DNA of 64,000 nucleotides from Phalacrocorax aristotelis (lineage: Eukaryota; Chordata; Aves; Suliformes; Phalacrocoracidae), in the NCBI RefSeq assembly GCF_949628215.1, contig NC_134288.1:9369682-9433681 (forward strand), written 5' to 3'. Within the stretch, counting starts at the first letter, position 1. Each line of letters begins with the position of its first letter. Below the pieces are notes generated by a model, which made no database searches, was not told where the DNA came from, and saw only the letters and a list, made by a program, of their open reading frames with translations. Below, piece after piece: positions 24,901 to 37,100 of the stretch. The position numbers and the translations under genes are program-made.

Positions 24901-27900
24901 TATTTTCTGATGTTTTTCATTAATAGCTCTGTATCTTGCAGATATTTTTCAAGTATTTTATTTCCTCTGCTGGCTGAGATATTTAATAGTCAGGCATGGA
25001 TCAGGGATGTGAGGATGGTCAGACACAGGTCAGAGTTGCACATGGAGTGGCCCAGGGCCCACCAGCTGGCTGCGTGTGCAGGGAAGGGTGATGGGGCTGG
25101 TGATGGGCTGGCGGGGATGGCCACACGGTCCCTCACTCTGGCTCTCTGCATCCCTCTAATCCCAGGCTGAGCTCTGCCACACCGGGTGCTCTCAAGAGCA
25201 TAAGTAATTAAAATGCCTTTCATGAGGTAAAGTTGGTGCAATTCACTTGGACAACTGTATTGGAGTCTGGGAAAAAGAGAGGAAGACTTTCTGTGGCCCC
25301 TCCCACACTCTGCCCCCTCCCTCAGGCTCCCTCACCCCCTGCACCCCGTGTGCTCACTTCTGTGCCCAGGCAGCTGCTCCGGCCCTTATTTCCCATACAA
25401 GTCCTCCTTCCCACTCAGAAAACTCATCTGGGTGGTGCCCAGGGTACATGCTGCACGTTCAAGTCATCCTTGCTGCGATAACCCCGGGCGCTCTGTGCCC
25501 ATGCGGAGACAGGGACCGTCCAGGGTGGGGGTGATCCTCTGGGATGTGGGGAGAGCTGGAGCAGCAGCAAACTATGGGAACACGGGCTGATCTGAGCATC
25601 TGCTTGTGGTCCATGATTCAGTGTTCAGCGTGGAGATTAACAGGAATTTGACATTTTACCTGGACATCTCACAATATCAAACAACAAAGTAGGAATCAAA
25701 ACAGCATTTTGCCTAAAATGTCAGAATTTCAGAGAGCAAAGCAGCCGTCGGTTGGGAGATGGCCTCTCTTATGTGTGGACTGCATGCAGCAGGATAGGCT
25801 AGAGCAGCGCAGCTGCCCTGTGCAGAGCCCCTGACTCCCCCTACGTCGCAGGGAGCCCCCAGACCCCTTCTGCCCCGCAAACATTTGCTCTATGGGAGCT
25901 AGCACAGCATCTCTTTCACACTGCAAACATCACTGCTAATGGGGAAATTCAGGAAAATGTTTTCCACTGGGAAAATATGACAGTGCAGTGGAAGCACAGC
26001 ACTGCATATGATAGTTTGGCTAAGCTGACCTGCGGAGGGGAAATCACAGCATGGCCAAAGCTGATGCCCTCTTTCCCAGCAGCAGGAGACATTGATCTGA
26101 GAGCCGTGCAGCGAATCCATGCGCGTGATATATTGTAATGGGCCAGCAGCGGGGGGATGATGCAGTGCTTCCTGTGCCTGGCAGGTTCTCATTCCTATTA
26201 GCAGAACTTCTTCTAGGAAACTGGAAGTGAAAGGGAATTATTTCACATTATTCCAAGGGGGGCCATAACTGGGGTGTCCATTCCTGTTAGGTCAGAGCCA
26301 CGTCCCCCAACAGTCGGAGTGGTGGGAGCTGCTGCTGCTGCGGGGAGCACAGGGACAGCCAGGGCTGCCAGCCCAGCTGAGTGCCTTTGGCTTCAGCATT
26401 TTTTTCATTGTATCTTCAGTGGTGTCAAAAGCAAAGCCCATTGGTGTTGAAAACACTGAAATCTCCTAAGTCTCCTTAAGACCTGGAAAATGCATTTCCT
26501 GGGTTTCGTTTCCAGGAGTCACTTGCATGGTGCAAGCCAGGGTAAGGGTGGGAAGTGGGGCCAGGTGGGCCACAAGGGAATTGGATTAACGCGAGAATGA
26601 ACCTCCTTCCTCTACCTGCACTTCTCACATTAACAACGGAGGAGAAAGGCGCCTGATTCCTTGAAAGGAAACCCTGGTATGACAATAGCCTGATGTACAG
26701 TGGCATTTCTAATAGAGCTATCAGGGTGCTTCAGGGACACTCCTGTTCATAGTGTGTCTGCTATCTGCAAAGTCAGGTCACAGAGGAGAATTAGCTTGCC
26801 CAGCCCCTGCTGTTAGCTTGCATGCAAAAACTACACAGCAAACTACGACCAACTGCAGAATGCGTAATTTGCAGCAGTGCCTACAGCACTGGGTTTAGGC
26901 TGATTAATATTCAGCGCACTGCTGTGAAAATGAAAAGCCAGACAGAATTGTCCTCCTCCCCTTTCTGCGTCCGTGAAGATGCCAAGGGTAATGGCTGAAG
27001 CACAGAAACGAAAACAAGCTTCACTTTTGGTCAAGCTAATACAGGGGCTTTGAGCCTAAACAAGATGCTCCACTCTTTTTGGGTTATTTAGCATCACCTT
27101 TTAACCTGTTTCTTCTTTTTTTTTTATGTTGTCCTGTTATTTAATTACAGGAGGTTTAAGAAAGAACAGTAGGAGGTTTTCTTGGAAGCTATCAGAACAA
27201 AACAGTAAGCATTTCAAAAAACAGTTTCTCTTTAAAAAAGGGAAGTGTTCTGACACTTCAAAAAAATCATCCCATGAGTTCTTGATCAAAATTCCATTTG
27301 AAAAGCCCTTTTATTGTTGATGGGAAAACTTTCCCCATCCCATGCTCAGAAACAAGCACAGCACAGGCCTGCTGGGGGCACCGGTACCCGCTGGTAGAGA
27401 CCTGGGATCCTCTGAGCAGCAGGAAGATGGCTTGGGGCACAGACCAAACTCCCACAGCTGGCTGGCAGCCTCAGTGCTCATCCTACCCAGCAGCTTCCCC
27501 TTGCCAAGTGCCTTTCCCTGACCTGGCCGCAGTTGATGGGTTTCTCTTTGTCCTCCCAGGGCTCTTTCCTCCCCTTGTTGGGTGGAAAAGCCTGGGAGAT
27601 GCTCAGAGGTGCCAGTCCTGCTGTCCCACCCATGTTTGGCTGAGGTAGGACTGGGTGCTCTTGTACAACAAAGCGGTTTACGAAAGAGGAAAGCAGAGCC
27701 ACCAGAAAAGCTGAGGCTGCTGTTTGCCTTCAGGGCTTTGGTTTCGCATTTACTGGGGCCAAAGTAAACCCTCACCCAGCAGTTCCAGACCTCACGTTTT
27801 TCTGTTGTGCAAACAGAAGCCGGGTGAGAGCAGGATGGCGTTCTGTCAGAGCAAACCCTGTGATGGTAAACACAGATCGACGTGCTGCCGAGCAGGAGGA

Positions 27901-29665
27901 CCTGGCACCACTCAGAGCTGAGCTCAGCCAGGCACTGCTGACCCAGGGCCAGGCTCCAGCCAAGGGGCTCTACCGGGTGCCCACGCAATGTCCCTTTGTG
28001 CCAGCACCCACCATAAAGAATGGGCCGCGTGTCCCAGCCACCACAGGGGGAACCAACAGGGTGAGAGGAGCTGCTCGGTGTCCCTGACCCTCTGGGATGC
28101 CCCTGGGCACCTGCTGGGGAAATCCTGCACAAAACCATGTTGGTGCTCTTGCAGACGGGGCTTGCAGGGGTCTGAGCTGTCCCAGAGGCACCCATCCTCG
28201 CACACCAGGGCCAGGTGGTGCCAGCAGCAGGGACGTTCCCTGTGGCACCATTTACATTAATATTGTTGCGTCAAACTGGTGCAGGCTGGTGAGACGGGTG
28301 CTGCCGCCAGCTCTGCAGAGCTTGTGGTGGCCAATGGCTACCCACCCCTCGCTCTGCAGGAGCCGAGGTGGGACCCACCCCGATGGCACCATGCCACCTG
28401 GAAGGATCGGCTTTCTGGCATTTTGGTTCTAGGATTACTGAGGAAACCTTTACACCTGTCTTTGCAGTTATTCACAGCCAGTGAGCCTGAGCTGGGAATT
28501 GGCAGTTTCTTTCATCCTGCTCCTTCTGTTTCCTTAGGCATTGGAAACCGAATGTGCCCAGCAAGATATTACGTATTAGACAGCTGGGGCCAAGGCAATG
28601 CCATCGAAGGACACCTGGCCTTCTTCTCTTCACCTTTGTGCTGCTGGGTACACGCAGATCACTGGCATGAAGTTCAGTTCCCCGGAGCCCCCAGTACATC
28701 GGTGTTCATTGCAGGCGGTATGAGAGGCAGGAGGGACGTGCCAGCTGCATCCCAGTGGTGCCTAATGACCATCTCTCGATAGCGTCATTACCCCTGCATT
28801 TAATTGGCAGGGCGGGGTGGCATCCTGCCTACTGCCGAGGTTGGGCTGCTCAGGGCATCACTCGCTCACAGGCTGCCACAGCCAGGTAAAGGGAGCGAGG
28901 AGCAGCAGGAGAGGCTCGGCTGGAGTCCCTGGGCATTGGGGGCACCCCAGTCCCCTCATCTACTTGTGAAAAGGGCAGCTGGAAACTCTGAGTTGTTTAG
29001 AGAAACATTTAGACTCAGCCACAGTGTGCAGGAGCTCTAGGTTAGGCTACAGGAAAATGGTCTCTCCCCAGGGAAAATTTTGTTCTTTTATGAAAAAAGA
29101 AACCCAAACCTGAAAGTTTTTGCTCAAAACCCAAATAATTCTATGGGGAATTTGAGCTGAAATACTTGATTTTTGGATCATCTGGATCAGCACAGGAGCT
29201 CTTTACTCCTCCAGCTGAGCCTTTCCTCCCCAGAACCCCTGCTGCTTGGCAGAGCCATGGTTTCTGCACACAGCCAATTTAATTTAAAAAACCCCACTTT
29301 CTATCAAAACTGGTTCAGGTGTGAAGTTTCAGAACAGAACTACTGCCAGCTGCAGGGGCCAGGGACATGCCAGCCAGTGGCTCTTTGGCAGCCCCGGATT
29401 GGGTGGGATCAGATTGGTGCTTTGGGAACAAGGAGAAAGCACAGGGTCCGGGGAGGGGAGGGGGGTGACACGACACAACACAAGAAGGAAATGGCAGTGT
29501 GGGCTGGGGTCTGCACCAGAAATGCTCACCCTGAGCTGGCACCATGGCTCGCGGCTGCATGTGCTGCTCTTTCTGGCTACCAGCTGCCAGCACCCATGGT
29601 TTCCCACTTCCCAACATCTTCAGCCATTCTGCTTCTCTTCACCTTTTCTCTTGAATGCACTTCTT
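18940..29665. other. Gene-poor interval, no gene recognised
   Basis: About 10.7 kb between CDK5RAP1 and a CR1 copy. I find no exon series with coherent phase, no recognisable domain and no BPI-fold exon. The longest open frame (minus strand, 27311-28195) has the Pro/Ser/Gly/Cys composition of chance frames in GC-rich DNA. ATTAAA at 18931-18936 may be the CDK5RAP1 polyadenylation signal. A long non-coding RNA or distal enhancers cannot be excluded. Confidence 0.5.
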
Positions 29666-29669
29666 TAGG

Positions 29670-30945
29670 AATGAATTTGCAGGACAACCAGGGGATCAGG
29701 CCCAGGCAGCACGGCTTCATGAAAGGCAGGTCCTGCCTGACCAACCTGATCTTCTATGACCAGGTGACCTGCCTAGTGGATGAGGGAAAGGCTGTGGATG
29801 TCGTTTACCTCGACTTTAGTAAAACCTTTGACAACACTGTCTCCCACAGCTTTTTCATAGAGAGCTGTGGCTCGTGGCTTAGACAGGTGTACTCTTTGCC
29901 AGGTTAAAAACTGGCTGGATGGCCGAGCCCAGAGAGCTGTGGTGAACAGAGCTAAATCCAGTTGGCGGCCGGTCATGAGCAGCATTGCCCAGAGCTTGGT
30001 TTTGGGGTCGGTCTTGTTTAATATCTTTATCAATGATCTGGACGAGGGGATTGAGCGTGCCCTCAGTACGTTTGCAGATGGCACCAAATTGGGTGGGAGT
30101 GTCGATCTGCTCGAGGGTAGGAAGGCTCTGCAGAGGGGTGTCGACAGGCTGGATTGATGGACCAAGGCCAATTGTGTGAGGTTTAATAAGGCCAAGTGCC
30201 GGGTCCTGCACTTGGGTCACAACCCCAGGCAACACTACAGGCTTGGGGAAGAGTGCCTGGAAAGCTGCCGGGTGAGGAAGGACCTGGGGCTGTTGGTTGA
30301 CAGCTGGCTGGGCATGAGCCAGCAGTGCCCAGGTGGCCAAAGAGGCCAACAGCATCTGGCTTGTGTCAGCACTGGTGTGGCCAGCAGGAGCCGGGCAGGG
30401 ATGGGGCCCCTGTGCTCGGCACTGGGGAGGCTGACCTTGAATCCTGTGTTCAGTTTTGGGCCCCTCGGGACAAGAAGGACATTGAGGTGCTGGAGCGTGT
30501 CCAGAGAAGGGCAGCGGGGCTGGGGCAGGGTCTGGAGCACAAGTCTGATGGGGAGCGGCTGAGGGGGCTGGGGGTGTTTAGCCTGGAGAAGAGGAGGCTG
30601 AGGGGAGACCTTATCGCTCTCTGCAAGTACCTGAAAGGAGGTTGTAGTGAGGTGGGTGTTGGTCTCTTCCCCCAGGTAATGAGTGATAGGACAAGAGGAA
30701 ATGGCCTCAAGTTGTGTCAGGGGAGGTTTAGATTGGATATTAGGAAAAATATCTTCAGTGAAAGAATGGTTGGGCACGGCTGCCGAGGGGTGGTGGATTC
30801 ACCATCCCTGGAGATGTTCAAAAACCGTGTAGACATGGCACCTGGAGACATGGTTTAGGTGGCCGTAGGGTTGACAGTTGGACACCTGTGGCTGGAGGAG
30901 AGGTCTGTTCCAACCAGAATGATTCTATGATTCTATGATTCTAGG
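29670..30945 (+). mobile_element. CR1 LINE, 5'-truncated copy with intact 3' tail
   Basis: The sequence starts inside the reverse transcriptase ([12 protein letters not shown], then the VYLDFSKTFD region), continues through FADGTKLGG and FNKAKCRVLHLG, and ends with the CR1 3' UTR and an ATTCTATG-type repeat at about 30918-30943. The frame is broken by indels and stops. The catalytic FADD motif reads FADG, so the copy is dead. It differs clearly from the other two RT-bearing CR1 copies here and appears to be an older or different subfamily. Confidence 0.9.
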
Positions 30946-33900
30946 AATAGGCAAAGCCTGCAGCTGGGGCTGGGGCAGGTGGCAGCGTCGTGGCAGACTC
31001 CCTGCGGGATGCTGCTGGTGACAAACACGTTGGCGGCTGGAATGACAAACTGCAAAGCTGAATGTAAATGTCAGGTGAGAAGCAGGTCCCATCCCCTGGC
31101 TGAGGCACCAAGATGTGAGCAGGAGGCCTGGCCCTGGAAGTGGGGACACTGGGGAAGACACCGTACGTAGACCTGCATCTCTCTGGACCAGGTTTCCCCT
31201 GCACCCGCAGTACAAGGCTCTGGGGCCCTGGGCAGGACCAGAGGGACCTGTGATGGGCAGAGGCAGAGGAGGGTGCTGATGCATCCCAGCAGAGGCTCTG
31301 GGCTCTGGGATGTGGCTGGCGGCACATGGTGCCGTGCTGGCCATTCTGGAGGCTGCAGGGCTCTGGGATCTGGCACCAGCCCCAGTAGCTCTCACTGTGC
31401 AGCCATTCTGTGTAGGGGCTGTGGCACGGCCAACCCTAGGACATATTTAGATGTGGGGAGCAGCCAGAAAGCCACCTCAGCCAGGAGTGAGGTTCTCCTG
31501 CACCTGAGCACTCTCCAGCCATTGCTGCCTTCTCACCCCCAGGGTCCCGGGGCTCCCGACCCCAGCCTCGGGGGGCTGCCCCAGCAGGGCACCAGAGACG
31601 TGTTTATTCATGTCAAACAGCTCTCCGCTCACTGGCAACAAGCAGGGAGCAGGAACAGAGAATAAAAGAACCAGCAGCTCAGGGACAAGGGCAGAATAAA
31701 TTTGCATAAAAACAAATGAGGGGAATATTTATTTCTCACATTGACCACATTTCTGGAGCTACTTGAAATTGTGAGAGGCACAGATCCGTCAGGACTGGTC
31801 AGGGCTTAGACTGGGCCCTTGGACTGCAGCTCATCATGGTTCCCTACCTTCCCAGCAGAGTTATCTATTAAATATTCTTTGCATGTGAGTTACTCCTGTA
31901 GCTGATAGGAGAGATAAATAACAAAACCCTTGCAAATGCAAAAATCCTTTGGCAATTTGGAAAGAAACCAAACCACGTGCTGAATACAGATGAAGAAAAA
32001 TCCTTTTTACTGTAAGGAGCAACAGAAGGGATGTGAATCCGCCTCACCCACAATGCAACACATCCAAATCCACTTGGAGATTACAAGACAGGATAACATT
32101 TACTCTGATCAGTTCAAAGCATAACTGTTAGGGAACAAATCAACTAAGTACACGTATGGATTAGACTGCAGGCCTTTTTTGCCTTCTTTTTAACACTATG
32201 AAATCACTGGAAACAGCAAAATTTCCTTTTGAAATGGTAAACTAATCAAGAAGCAGAAGGAGAGCAAAGACAAAGCATTTCATCAGCGTTTTTCCTTTTT
32301 CTCTCTTCCCTTCATGGGAATTTGGTGCAGTTGGTGCAAACTCACAAAATTCCCACTGGGCAGCTGCACAGGGACCAAATCACTGCCACCGGCTCAGCTG
32401 GCTTGGTCCAGCACCAGGAAAGTCTCCTCTGTGCTGAGCAATTACCTGGCCCAAACCACAGCCCCCGTCCAGGCAAAACTCGAGTGTACATGAGTAAGGA
32501 CTGGAAGGTCAGGTCAGTATCTTTGCCAGTGATTGCCATAACGAGTGGCTTATGGCCATGCCAGTTAGGAGGGCACATGGACATGGCCCGGGGCTCCTGC
32601 CTCTGGCTTTCCTGCCAGCAGCACCATTGGTGTGGCTAGCCATCGGCACAGCTAGCCATCGGTGTGGCTAACCATTGCTATGGATAACCATTGGCATAGA
32701 TAATCATTGATATGTCTAACCATTGGCACAGATAACCATCGGCACGACTAACCCTAGGCTGGACGGAGACACCAAAGCCTGATAAGGCTGAAATGTAATG
32801 CAGAAGAAATAATATATTTTCTTGCTTGGGTTGATTAGTTAGGTTGGTTCATTTTCAAGTCTATTCTCTGAGTATCAAGTCACCTTCCTCCCTTCCCTCC
32901 TCTTCCTCAGGGCGGAGCAGTGGGAGTCGCCCATGGGGGCACCTGGGGGGAAGCCAGAGCAGAGGTTTCAGGCAGAGCAGGAGCTTGGAGTGGCAGCCCC
33001 GTGCTCCCCCCACCCCATCACTTCCCACTACCAGGCAGCAGGGTCAGCCCTGGCGGGCTTTTCTCACCCAGCCCAGGCACGAGCACCGACACCAGCACCG
33101 GCACTGGCACGTCCAGCAGCAGAGCGCTGAGCCAGGTCCCCAGCTAGGAAATTGTTCTTACCCCACAGCGCTGCCATCCATGTGGCTACAGATTGCTTCC
33201 AGGATTGATGCCTGTGGCTGGAGGAGAGGGACCCAGGTCAGTTTTGCTCTAGTCCCCAGCCCCCCTGAGCCCCAGCAGCCCCACCTTCAGAACAGAGCTC
33301 TGCAGTGCCCGATGCACGGGCAGCCTGAGAGCCCCCGGCTTTATGGGCAGACATGATTTAGTGCCCTGAGGAATACACCTCTGGGGAAACTGGGATGGCT
33401 TCCAACTCTTCCTTCCCTCCTCTATATATTAACTTTGCATGCATATGAAGCTGAAAGCTCTTCCAATCACCTCTGCAAATATCAATTAATCCTCACAGCA
33501 TCCTGAGGACCATTATTCAGTCCTATTAAGTAAATATTATTAAATCCTTTTATGAGAGGTGAAATGACTTTTCCAGGGCTGTGCAGGGCATAAGTAGGGG
33601 CGCACAGACTTTGTCTCTGACCATATGCCCGGAGCTGCCAAGCTCAGTGAAGCAGTCACTGCTCAGGGGTAAACCTGCCTGTGCCTGAGCCAGGGGATGT
33701 CTCCGAGGACAGGGACCCCAAACACCCCACAGCACCGCTGTGCTGTGTGGGGTGGAAGCGCTGTGTCAGACCACCCCAAGATGCATCAGCACCCTATGCC
33801 TTTGGCTGCACCCCGCAGCCATGGGGACCTGCTCCCTGCTCTTGGCCACTACCCCATGCCAGGGCTGTGTCCCCTCTGTGCATCCCTGCTGCTGTGGCTG

Positions 33901-33960
33901 CTGCCCTTTTCTGGCTCACAGACACCAGTGGGGATCCCCGTCATGGCATAGGGGCCAGAC
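30946..33960. other. No confirmed gene; expected place of the 3' half of the adjacent BPIFB-like gene
   Basis: The second-domain exons of the minus-strand BPIFB-like gene should lie here. I could not identify any with the conserved lengths and motifs. Minus-strand AATAAA hexamers occur near 31600 and 31728, and a very strong minus-strand acceptor lies near 31623, but no coherent coding exon joins them. A minisatellite occupies 32624-32751. Confidence 0.4.
32624..32751. repeat. 16-bp minisatellite, eight copies
   Basis: Eight head-to-tail copies of a 16-bp unit, consensus about CCATTGGCACAGATAA, each differing at a few positions. Beginning and end are sharp. It lies outside any recognised exon. 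Confidence 0.85.
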
Positions 33961-33964
33961 TTAC

Positions 33965-34007
33965 TCTGAAGGAGCCAGTTGATGAAGGTGCTTGGGAATG
34001 GGGAATT
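33965..34007 (-). CDS. Candidate further exon of the BPIFB-like gene (43 nt)
   Basis: A short minus-strand segment has an excellent acceptor (poly-T then GCAG) and donor (GTAAGT). In phase with the preceding exon it would add NSPFPSTFINWLLQ and end in phase 1. Its length equals that of exon 12 in the other family members, but it lies only 103 bases after exon 7 and in the wrong phase for that role. Either it is a new exon near a shortened C-terminus, or it is the displaced remnant of exon 12 after an internal deletion. Confidence 0.45.
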
Positions 34008-34110
34008 CTGCAAAAAAAGCAAGGAGGGGTTAAAGTGCCTGACTGCAGAAGCTGTGGAGGGTGGGAGGGCAGGCAGTGCGGTGGGGACCAGGGACAGGAC
34101 ACAGCTGTAC

Positions 34111-37100
34111 CTGCAAATCCAGCTCCACGAACTGCCCAGATGTCATGGGCAAACTGTAGAGGGCAGAATGGATTTTCCCCAGGAGTCCAAAGGGGATCAT
34201 ACCTGGGGAGAGAGAGAGGCTGTCAGGGTTGAGTAGAGGTGGCTGCCCCATTCAGGAGCCTGCTGGAGTGCTCTGCCTGCCCGGAGCTGTGCTGGCAAGT
34301 GGAGCATCTGGAAGAGGCTGGGAGAGCAAAGTCCCTGCTCAGCAATGTCCGCAGCACCAGAGAAGGAAAAATCCCTCATCCTTCCTGTGGGTCTCAAACC
34401 TCCCAGGGTTCAAAGGCTTCCATGAAAGCCTCTGTCCTGGAGCTACCTGGTACATGTCTCATCACAGAGGAAATGTTTTGGATAAATGGGGACGATGTTG
34501 CATGCAATGAGACAGCAATTGCATCTGTGCAGAACTTGAAGTCAACAGAGTGGAGGAGGGAAAACCCCCTGGCTCCGTGGTGCTGCAAACTGGGGGGGGT
34601 CCCAGCAGAGCTGCCTCTCTTGGCAGCAGCTCAGGTATGGCCCCAGTTAGAAGAACAACCATGAGAACAGCAAGATCATGGTGCTTTCATGATGTCAGGC
34701 AGCAGCGGGGGGTGTGAGTCAGGACCGTGCCACCCACAGCAGCTTAACAGGTGATGTGGGGCTGCTCCTGGTCCGTGCAGAGCAACTTCTAGCTCTAGCT
34801 CTCCTGAGGACACCCACTGCCTGTAAAGATGGCTAGACATGCAAAACTCGTGTCACTAAAAATTAATACAAAAAGAAAAGTTAACGACTTACAGTTGAGG
34901 AGTTGTAGTTTAATATTGATGATGCTGACCCAAATATTCACTAATGGGCAAAGCTGCAATGGTAACAAGTGGCAAAATCTTGGTGAGAACATCGTAGGTG
35001 TAACAGCATGTTTCCCTAACATTGTTTGAGTTTCAGAGACTTTAAATCAAGATGGAACAATCAGCTCCTACAGCATAGTTTCCTCCATGGAAAAAGAGCA
35101 ATAGAAATTGTTCAGCCCTCTTCTCAAGATGGCACAGATTCTATTTAACAGAATAAAAGATTTTCTAATAAGCTCCTTTTTGCTAAGTGAGGCTGTCACT
35201 TCTGCTTACCGCACCGTCTCGGTACCAGAAGGCGTTTCAGAAAGCAATTGGTTACAAATTATCCCGTAACGTCGCATGATGGAATTTGAATTACTTCTAA
35301 CAAATAAATCTTGGCTATAAGAAAGATCAAGGAATTTTGTGGAATTCACTTATGGGATGTAGGCGTATGTCTGTGTATGCACATATATATATATGTATGT
35401 ATATGTAAATCTGCTGGACAATTATGACAAGAGCAGTAATTTCAGTTAAAGTGCAGCTTCTTACAGCAGACTTTCAGGCACTCACCAGTGCAGGTACAAG
35501 AGACTGAAGAGAAGTGTTCAGCAAATGGCTCACCAGATTGGTGAGGAAGCTGGAAAGTAAAAAAGACAGACAAAAATTACCAGGGAAGTTGTCAAAACCT
35601 GGGGCTCAGCATCAAGGCAAATCTGAACTCCTCTGCTGGTCTGCAGTGCTGCAAACACCAAAGAGGAGCACCCATTGTCTTCTCTTATCTCTGATGTTAA
35701 AAGATGCTGCGAGGCCACAGCTCCCCCAGGCTTTAGCAGGAATTATAGATGCTGAGGACTTTGTTATCTGCTTCTCAAAATCTGATTGTTAATGTGTAAA
35801 TCTGTGCCCAGATTTGAGACTGAAATTTCACCCCACTGCAAACATGCACAGAGCTGACCCACACTAGTCCTGCCCATTATTTTAACTGCTTCCCTGTGCA
35901 CATACCAATATCCCATCCCCTTGCAGATTTCTCAGAAAAATATCAGCTTTTCTATGAGAAAAACCCATGAGCTCATTATTGCTTGATAATGGAGCTGCCG
36001 TTTACTCTGCATGCTGCCTCTGAGATTTTTGCTGAATTAACCTTCTCTGTGAAGTGGTCTCAATTCTGGAAACTAGATCCTGGCTGGGCAGCTCAGGGGT
36101 GAGGGATGGAGAAACCTGCCTCCAGTGCAAAATGCAGTCCTATGCCAGGGGCCTCAGCTGAGCCCCAGGTCAGCCCAGGTAGGTCGGGCTCTGCTCCTGC
36201 ACGTGACTAATTTGTCCTTGCGAATCACCTCAGGGCTTTTGTGAGCAGCTGCTTGGTGCAAAACACGAGCCTGGTGGTGATGAACACTCCCACTCACCCC
36301 TTCTGCAGGTTGACACGGAAGCCACCGAGTAGGTGGCTGCAATCCTTAATAACTAACTTGAGGTCACCGGGGGTGTCTTGTGTCAGTGCGATATGTGATG
36401 TGATGTTCGTTTCTACTGAGGATCCGCTCAGAAAGTTAAAAATCCTGAAAAATAAGGAAGTGGTTTGAAGGATTATGGAGGATACCAAAGCAGCCCAGAA
36501 GAACAGTATCTGTGGCTGAATTGCAAGCTTGGGCTCAGCTGGGACAAAGTTTTAGTCTCAGGACTTCCATCAGGCTCCTGGCCCTGTAAGCAGATCTTTG
36601 AAGCCCCAGTATGCAAACCGGCACAGAGGGGTTTCCAGGACACTTCTGTCTTCAGGAGGAGGAAGGACAAGTGGACATAAAGGAGCATGCAGCCTTCTTG
36701 GCACTTTGCTTCCAACAAATTGTCCACAGGAGGACCTCTGCCTCTGCCAGCTGCCGCAGACTGAGACTCTGCCTTTGGAGAGAGGACTGCTGGAAATGTC
36801 CCCAGGGAGAGGCACCAGTACAGCACAAAGCTTTCCTCACCAGTCCCTTGCTTAGCTTTTGGGGATGTTTCTCCAACACCCGCAACATCCCATCCTCCCC
36901 AGCACCCATGGTGTCGCTCTGCCCACCAGCCTTGCTCACCCTGGCAAGCGCAGCACCAGCCTTGAGCACAAGTTCAGCACGAGCTCGCTCCCGTGAAGGA
37001 CATTCCATGACACTCGGACATTCTCGAGGTTCAGCACCTTCAACCTGAGGGTCAACACCGAAGCAAACCCACCTTGGCCTGGCAGCATCAGCAGGAGCAG

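Noticed and set aside
27311-28195. 294-residue minus-strand open frame
   Set aside because: Pro/Ser/Gly/Cys-rich with no recognisable motif, promoter or conserved pattern; GC-rich DNA readily yields such frames.
29173-29907. 244-residue plus-strand open frame
   Set aside because: Its second half is CR1 reverse transcriptase; the first part is unrelated flank read in the same frame.
31590-31670. Very strong minus-strand splice acceptor with a nearby AATAAA, a possible terminal exon
   Set aside because: No coding exon in compatible phase could be joined to it, so it stays only a hint for the missing 3' end.
32339-32620. Minus-strand open segment ending at a GT, a possible exon
   Set aside because: The translation shows no BPI-fold pattern and the acceptor side is weak.
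33060-33125. Minus-strand segment reading LLLDVPVPVLVSVLVPG with AG and GT borders, a possible exon 9 of the BPIFB-like gene
   Set aside because: Hydrophobicity fits, but length and phase do not match the 54-nt family exon, and no in-frame exon leads into it.
35382-35408. ATATAT/GTATGT microsatellite as a promoter element
   Set aside because: It is a simple repeat inside an intron of the BPIFB4-like gene; no transcription start is suggested there.
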